Shown piece after piece: positions 26,860 to 37,000 of a DNA stretch of 64,000 nucleotides. The translations under genes were made by a program, and so were the position numbers. The first letter of the stretch is position 1. The number at the start of each line of letters is the position of its first letter. Below the pieces are notes generated by a model. It had not been told where the DNA came from, searched no databases, and worked only from the letters and a program-made list of their open reading frames with translations. The DNA lies in NCBI RefSeq assembly GCF_002237595.1, contig NZ_CP022529.1, forward strand, positions 5,486,001 through 5,550,000, written 5' to 3'. The stretch comes from Labrenzia sp. VG12 (GTDB lineage Bacteria > Pseudomonadota > Alphaproteobacteria > Rhizobiales > Stappiaceae).

Positions 26860-28167
26860 ATGTCTGTGCGGCATTCAGAAGGCGAACAGAGATCTCGGGA
26901 CACGCAAACGATCATGGCCACTTCCTCAAAACTTGCCACCGGGCATCATCAGGCACCCGGGCTCTGGCACCGGGCGGCACGGGACGGTGAATGGTTTACC
27001 TGGGACCGGATCGGGTTTGCGTGTTTGTGTTCGGCCATTGGTTTCGCCGCCGGGCTTGCCTGGATGCTGGTGATTCCAAACACCTATGGGGCACCGAACG
27101 GCACGTTGTTGATGGATTATCTGAGCTTCTGGCTTGCCGGAGGACTGGTGCTGAACGGCACGCCGGAACTGGCCTACAGTCCCAAGGATTTCGCTGCGCT
27201 TCAAAACGCCTATACCGGCTCGGATACGGTCTTCGGCTTTTTCTATCCGCCGACTTTCCAGATGCTGCAAAGCGCCTTCGCACTGCTGCCCTACAAGGCT
27301 GCCTTCGCAGGCTTTGTTGCGCTGACAACCGGCTTGTTGTGCCTCTCCTGCAGGATGATTACCGGCAAATGGCTGCTGGCCGCCTGTCTCATTCTCATCC
27401 CGGCTTGCGCCAACAACGCCTTTCACGGCCAGAACGCGGCGCTGACGGCAGCGCTTTACGGCTTTTTCCTGGTCGGTGTTGAACGCCAGAAGATGATCCT
27501 GGCTGGCATTGCACTCGGGCTGCTGACCATCAAGCCCCAGCTCGGCATCCTGGCGCCCATTGCCCTGATCGCCAGCTGGAACTGGCGCACCTTCCTCAGC
27601 GCTTCCGTGACCACCCTGGTATTTGCCGGACTGAGCGCGGCGGTTCTGGGGCTGGGTGTCTGGCAGGCCTTCTGGCTTCAGGCGCCGGTTGCCTCGGCCA
27701 TGATGGAACTGGGCGGCGTCGAATGGGGCAAGATGATCTCCGTCTATGGGGGCTTGCGCCTTGTCGGACTGTCTCATATGGCAGCGATGGCACTCCAGGT
27801 GCTCGTTGGCCTTGCCGCCCTTGTCTGTGTCTGGGTCGCCTGGCGCCGTTCCGACCGGATGGCGGTGCGGGCGCCGGTGCTGGTCGGAGGCGCCTTGCTG
27901 GTAACCCCGTTCGCGCTGTCATACGACCTGACGCTTCTTGTGGTGCCCTGTGCGTTCCTGATCAGAGAAGGACTGAAATCCGGCTTCCTGCCGTATGAAA
28001 AGGCAGCATTGGCTCTGGTGATCGTTCTGTCTGCCTCCACCAGCCCGTTTGCGGTCTGGCTCGGCCTGCCGATCGCACCGCTCCTGCCGCTGTTGATCGT
28101 CTGGATGGGACTGCGGCGGATGAAACCGGTGGCCGCAGAAGGTCAGACCTCCGCCACCGCCGTCTGA
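26860..28167 (+). CDS. Multi-pass membrane protein, glycosyltransferase 87 (DUF2029)-like
   Basis: The 435-residue protein has about ten hydrophobic segments and the DUF2029 pattern: MDYLSFWLAGGLVLNG near the N-terminus with an Asp that serves as the expected catalytic residue, GFFYPPTFQMLQ, and GIALGLLTIKPQLGIL. The family contains polyprenyl-phosphate-mannose transferases. The start is uncertain: 26860 has GGAGGAG about 13 bases upstream, and an in-frame ATG at 26914 gives a shorter N-terminus. Its 3' end overlaps the convergent EamA gene by 25 bases. Confidence 0.83.
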   Translation: MSVRHSEGEQRSRDTQTIMATSSKLATGHHQAPGLWHRAARDGEWFTWDRIGFACLCSAIGFAAGLAWMLVIPNTYGAPNGTLLMDYLSFWLAGGLVLNGTPELAYSPKDFAALQNAYTGSDTVFGFFYPPTFQMLQSAFALLPYKAAFAGFVALTTGLLCLSCRMITGKWLLAACLILIPACANNAFHGQNAALTAALYGFFLVGVERQKMILAGIALGLLTIKPQLGILAPIALIASWNWRTFLSASVTTLVFAGLSAAVLGLGVWQAFWLQAPVASAMMELGGVEWGKMISVYGGLRLVGLSHMAAMALQVLVGLAALVCVWVAWRRSDRMAVRAPVLVGGALLVTPFALSYDLTLLVVPCAFLIREGLKSGFLPYEKAALALVIVLSASTSPFAVWLGLPIAPLLPLLIVWMGLRRMKPVAAEGQTSATAV

Positions 28168-29084
28168 ACCGTCTTTTTCAGCTTGCGTTCCCGGTGGGCG
28201 ATATAAAGACCGCTGCCAATGATGAGCGCGATGCCGAACCAGGTCGGGCCGTCCGGAAAATCGGCAAACACCAGATAACCGAACAAGGTTGCACTGACGA
28301 TCTCGATATATTGCAGAGGGGCCAGCAGGCTAGCGGTTCCTCGCTGAAAGGCCGCAACAACAAGGCCGTGGGCGGCAAAGGAAATCAGTCCGATAAGCGC
28401 CAGAAGGCCGAGTTGCGTGGCATCCGGCATGACAAAGGCAAGGCCGTCGAGACCCGTGACATTGCCGATCAGCAAGGCTGCGCCCAACATCAGCGAGCCG
28501 GACAGTCCGGCGCTGAACTGGATGGTCAGCAGGCCGTCGGTGACCGGATAAAGTCTGTTGAGCAGCAGGTAGAAGGAAAACAGGAACGCAGTCGCCACGG
28601 GCAGCAGGCTGACCAGGCCGATTTCGGCAAGACTGGGCCGCAGGATAACGATCGCCCCCAGAAGCCCGACCAGAATGGCACCGATCCGGCGAATGCCGAC
28701 CTGTTCCTTCAGGATCAACGCTGCCAGAATGGTCAGTACCATCGGCTCGATGAAAAAGATCGAGATTGCGGTGGCGACCGACATGAACTTCACCGCCGTG
28801 AAGAAACAGAGCGATGCGGCGGCCAGCAGGATGCCGCGCATGTAGTTGATCAGCGGCTGCGTTCCGCGCAGGCGGGTGATCTGTCCCGTGACAAGCGCCA
28901 GGACCAGACAGATCAGGAACTGGAAGAAGAACCGGCCGAACGTCACTTCAAGCGGTGGAAGATCGGCCGACAGGTATTTGGCGATGATGTCCATCACCGG
29001 AACGATGAGCATCGCAGAGCTCATCAGCAGGATCGCCAGGAGCGAATTCTGTTCGATGGTCCTGGACGTGCCGGCCGTGGTCAC
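28143..29084 (-). CDS. EamA/DMT-family transporter
   Basis: The 313-residue inner-membrane protein has ten hydrophobic helices arranged as two EamA repeats (about residues 15-150 and 160-300). DMT exporters carry varied small metabolites, so the substrate is open. Its ATG overlaps the ribF stop as ATGA, indicating translational coupling, which may hint at a link to flavin or riboflavin-related export but this is speculation. Confidence 0.9.
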   Translation of the reverse strand: MTTAGTSRTIEQNSLLAILLMSSAMLIVPVMDIIAKYLSADLPPLEVTFGRFFFQFLICLVLALVTGQITRLRGTQPLINYMRGILLAAASLCFFTAVKFMSVATAISIFFIEPMVLTILAALILKEQVGIRRIGAILVGLLGAIVILRPSLAEIGLVSLLPVATAFLFSFYLLLNRLYPVTDGLLTIQFSAGLSGSLMLGAALLIGNVTGLDGLAFVMPDATQLGLLALIGLISFAAHGLVVAAFQRGTASLLAPLQYIEIVSATLFGYLVFADFPDGPTWFGIALIIGSGLYIAHRERKLKKTVQTAVAEV

Positions 29085-30079
29085 GGAGCAAGGTCCAGCA
29101 GCTGCGTGTCGATCTCGGAGATCGGCTGCAGGGCCGCAAGCGCAGCACGGGCCTCGGCGCTGTCCTGGTCCATTTGCGCGACAAGCGCGTCAACGCTGTC
29201 GAATTTTTCCTCGCCGCGCAGATACGCAATCAGGTGCACACGCAGCGTCCGACCATAAAGATCACCGGCAAAGTCGAAGAGATGAACTTCAAACGTCGCC
29301 GCGCCATTGTCGAAGGTCGGCCGTCGGCCGTAGCTGGCAACACCGTCGTGCCAGGTCTCACCGACCTTGACCTTGACCGCGTATATGCCCTGTTTCAGCG
29401 GGCAGTCCTCGGAAAGCGACAGATTGGCCGTCGGATAGCCGAGGTCCCGGCCGCGCTTGTCGCCATGACGGACGTCCGCGTCAAAAAACCAGCGATAGCC
29501 AAGCAGTCCGTTGGCTTGCGCTATGTCGCCTTCTGCAAGGCAGTCCCGTATGCGCGAGGACGAGATCACTTCCGCCCCTTCATCTTCTTCGCGCTGGACG
29601 ATAGTGACACCAAAGCCGTGATTGGCGCCGGCGGCCCGCAAGTAGTCCGGCGTGCCCTGACGGGCCTTGCCGAAATGGAAGTCGTATCCGGTGACCGCAT
29701 GGGAAATGCCGAGCGTGTCGATCAGGATGTTCTGAACGAAGGCATTGGCTTCCATGCCGGCAAAGTCTTTGGTGAAAGGCAGGATCAAGGCGCCATCAAG
29801 GCCGCAGACCCGCAGCATGCCGATTTTCTGGTCCGGCGGCGTCAGGCGGAACACCGGCCTGGCCGGATTGAACACCGTGCGCGGGTGCGGCTCGAAACTC
29901 ATCGCGAAAACAGGGTGGTGCGTGCCGTGGCCAAGACCCATGGCGGCGTCCAGCACGGCCCGATGCCCCCGGTGAACACCGTCGAAATTCCCGATCGCCA
30001 CGATTCCGCCCCTCAGCGCCGCTGGAAAGCTGTCCAGGCTATCGGCAACCAGGAACCTGGAAGTGTCAGAGAGGCTCAT
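29081..30079 (-). CDS. ribF: Bifunctional riboflavin kinase/FAD synthetase
   Basis: The 332-residue enzyme makes FMN from riboflavin and FAD from FMN. The N-terminal adenylyltransferase has GGIVAIGNFDGVHRGHRAVL with the HRGH nucleotide motif; the C-terminal kinase has GYPTANLSL and the VASYGRRPTFDNG segment. The ATG at 30079 has AAGGG about 9 bases upstream and gives the usual N-terminus; the frame is open further to 30208. It overlaps the EamA transporter downstream. Confidence 0.96.
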   Translation of the reverse strand: MSLSDTSRFLVADSLDSFPAALRGGIVAIGNFDGVHRGHRAVLDAAMGLGHGTHHPVFAMSFEPHPRTVFNPARPVFRLTPPDQKIGMLRVCGLDGALILPFTKDFAGMEANAFVQNILIDTLGISHAVTGYDFHFGKARQGTPDYLRAAGANHGFGVTIVQREEDEGAEVISSSRIRDCLAEGDIAQANGLLGYRWFFDADVRHGDKRGRDLGYPTANLSLSEDCPLKQGIYAVKVKVGETWHDGVASYGRRPTFDNGAATFEVHLFDFAGDLYGRTLRVHLIAYLRGEEKFDSVDALVAQMDQDSAEARAALAALQPISEIDTQLLDLAP

Positions 30080-30284
30080 GCAGCAAACCCTTGCGCCATG
30101 TATCGACCGGGACGGCATTCGTGGCCAGTCCACCGGGTGGGGGAACCGAAGCGCGGCAATCTGCAGCCCCGCCAAAGCTGGCGAGGAACCTGCCGCCAAG
30201 ACGGTCAAAGGTCAAGACCAGCTGAAATCTAAGTTATTTGTGATGGAATTCGGGGACGGGCAGGACAAGCCCTCTGACGCTTGG

Positions 30285-31679
30285 TCATGCGTCGTCTTTC
30301 GCAGTTGCCGGTGGAGGAATGTCCGTGAACAGCTTTCGGGAGGGCGTTTCGAGCCAGACGCTCAAGATGTCCTGCATCCTCGGCGGGACCGGCTTGTTCT
30401 CCGAGATCCAGCCTTCCACGGTTGAAAGGGGCACACCGCTTGCCTCGGCGAACTGGGCCGTATCGCGCTGTTTTTCGCCAATGACCGTGGCCAAACCGAC
30501 ACCCCAGCGGTCAGCGTCCGGGTCCTGGTTCTTGAACCAGTTGTCGGCAGCCGTCTTGATGGCCTGGATCGCCTGTTCGGAAAAGAGCCCAGAAATGATG
30601 GCGATGAACGAAATGAAGAAGGGACTGAGTGTCGCGCTGCCGGACTGGGTGGAGGGATCGGTCAGAAAAAGAACCCCGGCCTTGGCCAGCACATAGATGG
30701 ACAAGGCCGTGATTGCACCGAACCAGGGGCGAGAAAAGAAGAAGGCCGCATTCAGGTGTTCGTCGTATTTCCCCTGGTACTTGTCTCTGCGGAAATAGAG
30801 CTGGGTGATGAAGATCGTGCTGCCAAGAACCCCCATGGCGAGAACCAGAAACAGCACAAGCACCTCTGCCGGCATGATGGCCAGGTTATACGGCAGCTTC
30901 CAGAGAATGTTCTTCAGGGAAGAGAACTCCGAGACAGCGTCCTGGAGCAAAGATTTTTCGTTTTCGTCAAGACCGTCATAGGGCGTCGTGGTGCTGATCG
31001 TGCCATAGACCCCGGCGCGTATCTTGTCCGAGATCGTCTTCAGGGCGAATTTATACTCACTGACTTCAGCGCGTGTCTCGTCTTCATTGCGCTTTGTTCC
31101 TCCCAGATTTCGGAACACGTCATCACCACGCTTCTGACGCTGCTCCAGCTCCTTGAGCATCGCCTGATGGTCCTCGGTGAGAGTCAGGCCCTCCAGCTGC
31201 TGGGCGACATCCGTATAAAGGATCTTCACACTGAGATGGTGTTTCGGAAGTGGTTTGAACGAAAAGCCCTCATAGGAGTTTTCGACGATCGACTTGAAGG
31301 CCCTGATGTCCTTGTAGAAAGGGTCGAAAATCTTGGTGTATTCAGCGTCGAGCTCAATGCGTCTTGCGACAATACCGTCCAGTCGCGCCTGCATTTGCTG
31401 CAGTTCCTGCAGCCTGTTCTCCAGGATGTTCTTTTCAACGGAATAGACATTGGACAGTTCGATCAGCCGCCAGATCGACAGTCGCGTATCGCTTATGTTG
31501 ACATATTGGATGCGCGACTGGATCTGATAACTGCTCAGCATCAGGATCGAGATCGAGATCGTTACCACATAGAGCAGCACGAGCCAGATCCCGATCACCA
31601 GGTTTGACGCCGTTTGCCCGCTCCGGGGTTTTTTCTGGCCGTTTTCAGCCGCACCGTTTTCCGCAACAGCCTCGGACAT
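30285..31679 (-). CDS. Membrane protein with C-terminal HTH-like segment, unknown function
   Basis: The 464-residue protein has one membrane helix near residues 27-50, a long extracytoplasmic region (about 51-264) with a coiled-coil-like stretch (NILENRLQELQQMQARLDG), then three more helices (about 268-295, 317-340, 350-372). The C-terminal part (about 397-445) reads FAEASGVPLSTVEGWISENKP and LSVWLETPSRKLF, which resembles a phage-repressor-type helix-turn-helix. With four helices both ends lie on the same side, presumably the cytoplasm. I recognise no named family. GGAGGGGG lies just before the ATG. It stands alone between ribF and the MaoC gene. Confidence 0.82.
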   Translation of the reverse strand: MSEAVAENGAAENGQKKPRSGQTASNLVIGIWLVLLYVVTISISILMLSSYQIQSRIQYVNISDTRLSIWRLIELSNVYSVEKNILENRLQELQQMQARLDGIVARRIELDAEYTKIFDPFYKDIRAFKSIVENSYEGFSFKPLPKHHLSVKILYTDVAQQLEGLTLTEDHQAMLKELEQRQKRGDDVFRNLGGTKRNEDETRAEVSEYKFALKTISDKIRAGVYGTISTTTPYDGLDENEKSLLQDAVSEFSSLKNILWKLPYNLAIMPAEVLVLFLVLAMGVLGSTIFITQLYFRRDKYQGKYDEHLNAAFFFSRPWFGAITALSIYVLAKAGVLFLTDPSTQSGSATLSPFFISFIAIISGLFSEQAIQAIKTAADNWFKNQDPDADRWGVGLATVIGEKQRDTAQFAEASGVPLSTVEGWISENKPVPPRMQDILSVWLETPSRKLFTDIPPPATAKDDA

Positions 31680-31882
31680 TTCCCCCTCCAGAATACGCGA
31701 GACGATTTTCGGTCCCCGACACTTAACAATGGATCGGCGGCGCGAGCAACTTTTGCGGGATTCTGAGAAGGTATGTACTTATGGGTGTGGCGCGGGTTGT
31801 AGGGCTCCGGAAGGTCTCAGCCGCAGGGACCGCTCTTCAGCGCCCGTTGACCGACGGATGATCCACGAAATGCGATTGAAGG

Positions 31883-32329
31883 CTAGAGCCCGGAGCGGTC
31901 CTCGTCCCGGCTCGGCACCTTGACGAGGGCTTCGCCTTCCAGAACGACAGTGTCCTCGACCCGGCAGATGCAGGACAGGCGGGCCCGGTTGCCGCGTTCC
32001 ATCAATTCTTCCACGGTCACGACCACCGTGACGTCGTCACCGATTCGCACCGGTGCCTTGAAGTTGAGCGTCTGGGACAGATAGATCGCGCCCGGGCCTG
32101 GCAGCCGGGTCCCGAGCACGGCGGAAATCAGGCTGGCTGTATAAAGGCCATGCGCGATCCGGGTCTTGAACGGTGTTCTGGCCGCAAAGTGTTCCGAAAG
32201 ATGGATGGGGTTCCGATCGCCGGAAACTTCCGCGAAGCCGACCACATCTGAAGAACTGACGTGTTTGACAAGTTCTTCGCTCATTCCGACCGAAAGATCC
32301 TCGAAACAGAGTTTTTGCAGCTCAAGCAT
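31883..32329 (-). CDS. MaoC-family (R)-hydratase-like protein
   Basis: The 148-residue hotdog-fold protein has VVGFAEVSGDRNPIHLSEHFA, the hydratase-2 motif with the catalytic Asp and His, followed by TRIAHGLYTASLISAVLGT. Such enzymes hydrate trans-2-enoyl-CoA, often feeding polyhydroxyalkanoate synthesis. The ATG at 32329 has AGGACGG upstream; the frame is open to 33037 but that extension runs antisense to cheY and is not coding. Confidence 0.9.
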   Translation of the reverse strand: MLELQKLCFEDLSVGMSEELVKHVSSSDVVGFAEVSGDRNPIHLSEHFAARTPFKTRIAHGLYTASLISAVLGTRLPGPGAIYLSQTLNFKAPVRIGDDVTVVVTVEELMERGNRARLSCICRVEDTVVLEGEALVKVPSRDEDRSGL

Positions 32330-32581
32330 TGCGTTTTCCGTCCTGAATTTGGGTTTTTCAAGCAACGCGGACGCTAGGCGTACTAAGGATTTCTGGCAAT
32401 TGTGCTTTGGGTGAAGAAAAAAAGCGCCTGTTATTAACGGTCTTTTCAGGGGCGGTGGGTAAATTGCGTTGAGTGTGGGGAGGTGAGGACACAAATAAAT
32501 GTGTCGCTCTCCTTCGAGGTCATAACGCGTTCCAACGGCCCACGGCCAGGGGCCGCGCAAATTGACAGTATGGAGTAGACA

Positions 32582-32965
32582 ATGGCCCTTGATCTTCAGA
32601 TGCCGGTCCTCGTGGTCGATGACTACAAAACGATGATTCGCATCATCCGGAACCTGCTCAAGCAACTTGGTTTCGAAGACATCGATGATGCTGCGGACGG
32701 CACCGAAGCATTGGAAAAAATGAAGCAGCGCCGCTATGGCCTGGTGATTTCCGACTGGAATATGGAGCCGATGACCGGTTACGAACTGCTCAAGCAGGTG
32801 CGTGCCGACGGCAGCCTCAGCAAGACACCGTTCATCATGGTGACTGCTGAATCCAAGACAGAGAACGTCATCGCCGCCAAGAAGGCCGGCGTGAACAACT
32901 ACATCGTGAAGCCCTTCAACGCTCAGACGCTGAAAGGCAAGATCGAGGCAGTCTTCTCCGACTAA
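32582..32965 (+). CDS. cheY: Chemotaxis response regulator CheY
   Basis: The 127-residue single receiver domain has the acidic pair VVDDYKTM, the phospho-Asp in VISDWNMEPM, the Thr in MVTAESK and the Lys in IVKPF. CheY-P binds the flagellar motor. GGAG sits 6 bases before the ATG. It is followed by cheZ, the phosphatase for this protein, away from any cheA operon. Name rests on receiver type and the cheZ neighbour. Confidence 0.9.
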   Translation: MALDLQMPVLVVDDYKTMIRIIRNLLKQLGFEDIDDAADGTEALEKMKQRRYGLVISDWNMEPMTGYELLKQVRADGSLSKTPFIMVTAESKTENVIAAKKAGVNNYIVKPFNAQTLKGKIEAVFSD

Positions 32966-32977
32966 TATCTTGCACTT

Positions 32978-33008
32978 GGCGGAGCCCGCGTTGGGGCGCG
33001 CCTCCGCC
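32978..33008 (+). other. GC-rich hairpin between cheY and cheZ
   Basis: GGCGGAG (32978-32984) pairs with CTCCGCC (33002-33008), with further GC pairing inside. No T run follows, so it is not a normal terminator; it may stabilise or partly attenuate the cheY-cheZ transcript. Confidence 0.45.
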
Positions 33009-33131
33009 GGTGCCAGACGGATGTGAGTGATCGGCACGGTCTTGCTGGGCAGGCAGGCCGGGTCAGAGTCAGCGCATCCGCGGAGTTATAGCGGTCCGCG
33101 AACAGAGGACCGTTTTGGGAGGATGCCTCGT

Positions 33132-33824
33132 ATGGAAAGGCTCGACCTGGTGGCAAATATGAAACAGGAAAACATTGCCCGCGTCATCGACTTTCTCGAA
33201 GAAAACAAGAACCGGCAAGGCGAGGTATCGCTCACAGACGTGATGCATCTCGCAGAGGTCATGTCCGGTTCCATGCATGATTTTCTTTCGACCGTTCAGC
33301 CGGCCGTGACCGAAGAGCTGACGATGATCGCAAAGGAAATCACGCGCATGAAGGAGGAAATCTCCCAATTGCGCGCGAACGACATGACCGGGAACAAGAT
33401 CCCGGATGCCGGCCGTGAACTTGACGCCATCGTCGAGGCAACGGAAGAGGCCACCAACACCATCATGGAAGCGGCCGAGGAAATCATGGGCGCGGACACC
33501 AGCGACCCGGAAGCCTATCAGGAACTGGTCAGCAACAAGATGATCGGCATCTTCGAGGCCTGTACGTTCCAGGACATCACCGGTCAGCGCATTTCCAAGG
33601 TCGTCGGCACCCTCCGCTATATCGACGAACGCGTGAGCTCGTTCATCGAGCATCTGCGCATTCCCGAAGATCTTGAAGCGGAGCTTGAAGAGACCGACGA
33701 GCAGCGCCGTCAGCGCGAACTGATCCTGCACGGTCCTCAGCATTCCGGCGAGGGGGTTTCCCAGGACGACATCGACGCCATGCTCGGCGACGCCCAGGCG
33801 GATATCGACAAGCTGTTCGACTGA
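33132..33824 (+). CDS. cheZ: CheY-P phosphatase CheZ
   Basis: The 230-residue, mostly helical protein holds IFEACTFQDITGQRISKVVGTLRYI split over its four-helix bundle; this is the CheZ active-site block with the Asp and Gln that position water on CheY-P. The C-terminal tail VSQDDIDAMLGDAQADIDKLFD is the CheY-binding peptide. Of the possible starts, the ATG at 33132 lies 9 bases after GGGAGG (33117-33122), whereas the ATG at 33123 directly touches it, so 33132 is preferred. Paired with cheY. Confidence 0.9.
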   Translation: MERLDLVANMKQENIARVIDFLEENKNRQGEVSLTDVMHLAEVMSGSMHDFLSTVQPAVTEELTMIAKEITRMKEEISQLRANDMTGNKIPDAGRELDAIVEATEEATNTIMEAAEEIMGADTSDPEAYQELVSNKMIGIFEACTFQDITGQRISKVVGTLRYIDERVSSFIEHLRIPEDLEAELEETDEQRRQRELILHGPQHSGEGVSQDDIDAMLGDAQADIDKLFD

Positions 33825-33849
33825 TCCCAGGCGACAGACAGGATAAACG

Positions 33850-33884
33850 CTCAAAAGGCTTCCGGTTCGGGAGCCTTTTTTGAG
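33850..33884 (+). terminator. Rho-independent terminator after cheZ
   Basis: CTCAAAAGGCTTCC pairs, with one bulge, with GGGAGCCTTTTTTGAG around a 5-base loop; the right arm contains six T. It lies about 25 bases past the cheZ stop. Confidence 0.8.
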
Positions 33885-33906
33885 TCTGGCAATGTCCCTT
33901 CGGTTG

Positions 33907-34027
33907 CCATCCCGGATTGACGCGGCAGCGTCAAGACCGGGACCCGGCAAGCCCGGCATTCGCCGTCTGAAAAACTGTTGTCAGTGACTACCGGATCCCG
34001 GTCCTGGCTGGGCCAAACCGGGATGCC
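33907..34027. repeat. Pair of REP-like palindromes in opposite orientation
   Basis: Copy 1 (33909-33942) has arms ATCCCGGATTGACGC and GCGTCAAGACCGGGA. Copy 2 has arms ATCCCGGT (33995-34002) and ACCGGGAT (34017-34024). Read on the other strand, copy 2 opens with CATCCCGG and closes with GACCGGGA as copy 1 does, so the two are inverted relatives. The pair fills the space between convergent cheZ and the RND operon, a usual place for REP/BIME elements. Confidence 0.6.
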
Positions 34028-34037
34028 ACCACTTGGT

Positions 34038-37000
34038 TCACCCCGCCTCCGCGACGGCCTCCCGGTTTGCCCGCCGCTCTGCCGCCAGTGACGTCAGGCC
34101 GAAATCGTCAAGGATGGTGTAGAAGGCCGGAACCACGAACACGATCATCAAGGTGGTGCCGATCAGACCGAAGGAGATCGACGTCACCAGCGGAACCAGC
34201 ACCTGGGCCTGCGGGCTGGTTTCGAACAGCAGCGGCAACATGCCGGCAATGGTTGTCACCGAGGTCAGGAGGATCGCGCGGAACCGGGCCTTGGCGCCGA
34301 GCGGTGCGATGTCGGCGACATTTTCCATGTCCGGGGCGTGTTCATCCTTGATGAACTGAACCAGAAGGATGGAATCGTTGACCACGATCCCGGCCAGCGA
34401 AATGAAGCCCAGCATGCTCGGCAGCGCAAAGTCGATGCCCAGAAGGAGATGGCCCCAGACTGCTCCGATCAGGGCAAACGGGATCAGGACCATGACGACG
34501 ACCGGCTCTGTATAGCTGCGAAACTGGAAACTGAGCAGGATGAAGACGAAAATCAGGCCGGTACCGAGCGCGGCTGCCATGGAGGCCTGGGTCTTGGCGC
34601 CTTCCGCATTCTGGCCCTCCGTCGAGGCGGCCAGGCCGGGATAGCGGTCAAGCAACTCCGGCAGGAAACGGGTCTGCGTGTCGCTGACAACTTCGTTGGC
34701 ATTGGCAATGCCGAGGAGCACGTCCCCGGTGATCGTCACGGTCGGAACACGGTCAATCCGGTTGATCCGCGTGTAGCTCCGGTCAGACAGGACATTGGCA
34801 ACGGTTCCGAGAGGGACCCGGTGGCCCGAAGGCGTCTCGATGGTGAACAGTTCCAGGTCACCGAGGCTGTTGCGATCGACGCCATCAAGGCGGACGTCAA
34901 CCTCGAAACTTTCGGACCCGACCTGGACTTCGTCGGCTGTGATGCCGTTATAGGCCCCTTTCAGCTGGTCGGCGATTTCCTTGGCATCGAGACCGACCGC
35001 GCCGGCGCCGTCCTTCAGGGAGAGGGCGAGTTCCGGTTTGCCGAGGCTGAGGTCGTCGGAAATGTTGTAAACACCCTCATAGCCGTTCAGCCACGTCTGC
35101 AGGTCGGCGGACGCCTTGTCCAGAACAGCCGGGTCGGAATGTGCCAGGCGCAACTCGATCGCACGGCCCGCAGGACCGATGCTGGATTCGGCGAGGATGA
35201 TCCGGCGGACATCGAGGGTCGGTGACATTTCCTGCCGCCAGCCGCTAAGGATCTCCTGGTTGCCGGCATCCCGCTTTGCACCTTCCAGCAGATCGACATT
35301 GATCGTTGCCAGATGGGCGCCATTCGTGCCGGCATCCGTGTTTTCATTGAAGCGAACCAGCACGTTGTTCAGGAGCGATACGCCTTCCGGATTGCGTGGC
35401 GACAGGGCCGCATCCATGCGCTCCAGAGCCGCGACCGCCTCGGCGACAACCAGACGCGTGTCTTGCAGCGTCGCGCTTGCCGGCAATTCGATCCGCGCTT
35501 CGATCTGGTCGCCTTCCACATTCGGAAAGGCCTGAAACTTCACCAGGCCGCCGGCAACCAGTGCCAGTGTCGACAGGAACAGCATGATAGAGATCCCGAC
35601 CGTGAAATAGCGGTTGCGCACGGACCATGTGGCGCACGGGCCGACGACATGCTCCCGGAGCCAGGAGACACCGGCCTCAGCCTTGCGGGTCACAAGGTTC
35701 GGCCTGTCTTTCGCCGCATGTGACAGGTGGTTCGGCAGGATCAGGAAGGCCTCGATCAGCGAGATGATCAGCACCAGCAGCATGACAATCGGAATGACCC
35801 TCAGGAGATCGCCCAGATCGCCGCTGATGAAGGCAAGTGCACCGAAGATGGCGGCGGTCGTGAGGAACGAGGAAAAGACGCCGGGCGCCACCTGCAGCGT
35901 GCCTTGAACGGCGGCCTCAAGGGCATTCAGGCCCTGATGACGCTTGGTGGCGATATTTTCCGAAATCACGATGGCATCGTCCATCATGATGCCGACCACG
36001 ATCAGGAGCGCGACCATTGACAGCATGTTGATGGTCAGGCCGAGGAGGGACATGATCGCCAGGGCTCCCAGAAAGGAAACCGGCAGCCCCATGCCGATCC
36101 AGAAGGCTTGGCGGCCACCAAAGAAGATCCACATGGCGGCCACGACAAGTGCGAGGCCCTGACCGGAATTGCTGACCAGCATCCAGAGCCGGTCCTTCAA
36201 CGCAATCGAGCCGTCATTGATGACGGTCAGCGTCACGCCGGGTGCTGCGCGGGCTTCTTCTTCCTCTGCAAAGGCCCTGACGCGGTCGACCACCTGGATG
36301 AGGTCGTCGCTGCGTGTCATGGAGATATCCAGCACGGCCGCCAGCCGGCCGTTCAGACGGGTCTCGACCTCTTCATCTTCAAAGAGATCGGTGATGGTGG
36401 CGATATCGCCCAGCTTGATCTGCCCGCCCTGTGCGGAAGAGGCGACGATTACGGAGGCATAGGCGTCGGCGGCAAGGCGCTCGTCTGCAAACCGCAGCAG
36501 GATGGAACCGCCGGATGTGGTGATTTCACCGGATGGGGCGTTGATGTTCTGCCGCGACAGGGTATCGGCAATTTTGGAGAGCGTCAGTCCGAGCTCGCGG
36601 GCCGCGGCATCGCGCACTTCGATCCGGAACTGACGGTCAGAGAAGCCGGACACCTCTACCTGCGGAATGCCGCCGAATTGCAGCATCCGCTCCTTGACGT
36701 CTTCGGCGTAGTTCTTCAGCTGAGGTTTGTCTTCAATCCCGGTGATGACAACGGAGACCGCGTCGCTCAGCCGGCCCTTCTTCTCAAGGATCGGGTCTTC
36801 GACCCCATCGGGAAAGTCAGAGATTGCGTTGATCTCCCGATCCACATCCAGCATCAGCTGGTCGATGTCCTTGCCTTCAACGATCCGGACTGTGGCAAGT
36901 GCCAGGTTTTCCCGGCTGTCGCAGGTCAGTTCGTCAATATTTTCAATGCCATCCAGCGCATCTTCGATCCGCCGGCAGACAGTGCGCTCCACATCAGCCG

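Noticed and set aside
26856..26989. A 44-codon frame with a good ribosome site before the GT87-like gene
   Set aside because: The composition (Arg/Gly/His-rich) is unlike a leader peptide and no attenuator follows.
32425..32445. TTAA followed 7 bases later by TTCA upstream of cheY
   Set aside because: The second half fails the CtrA consensus; too weak to list as a site.
32330..33037. Upstream extension of the MaoC frame
   Set aside because: It lies antisense to cheY; the family N-terminus and ribosome site are at 32329.
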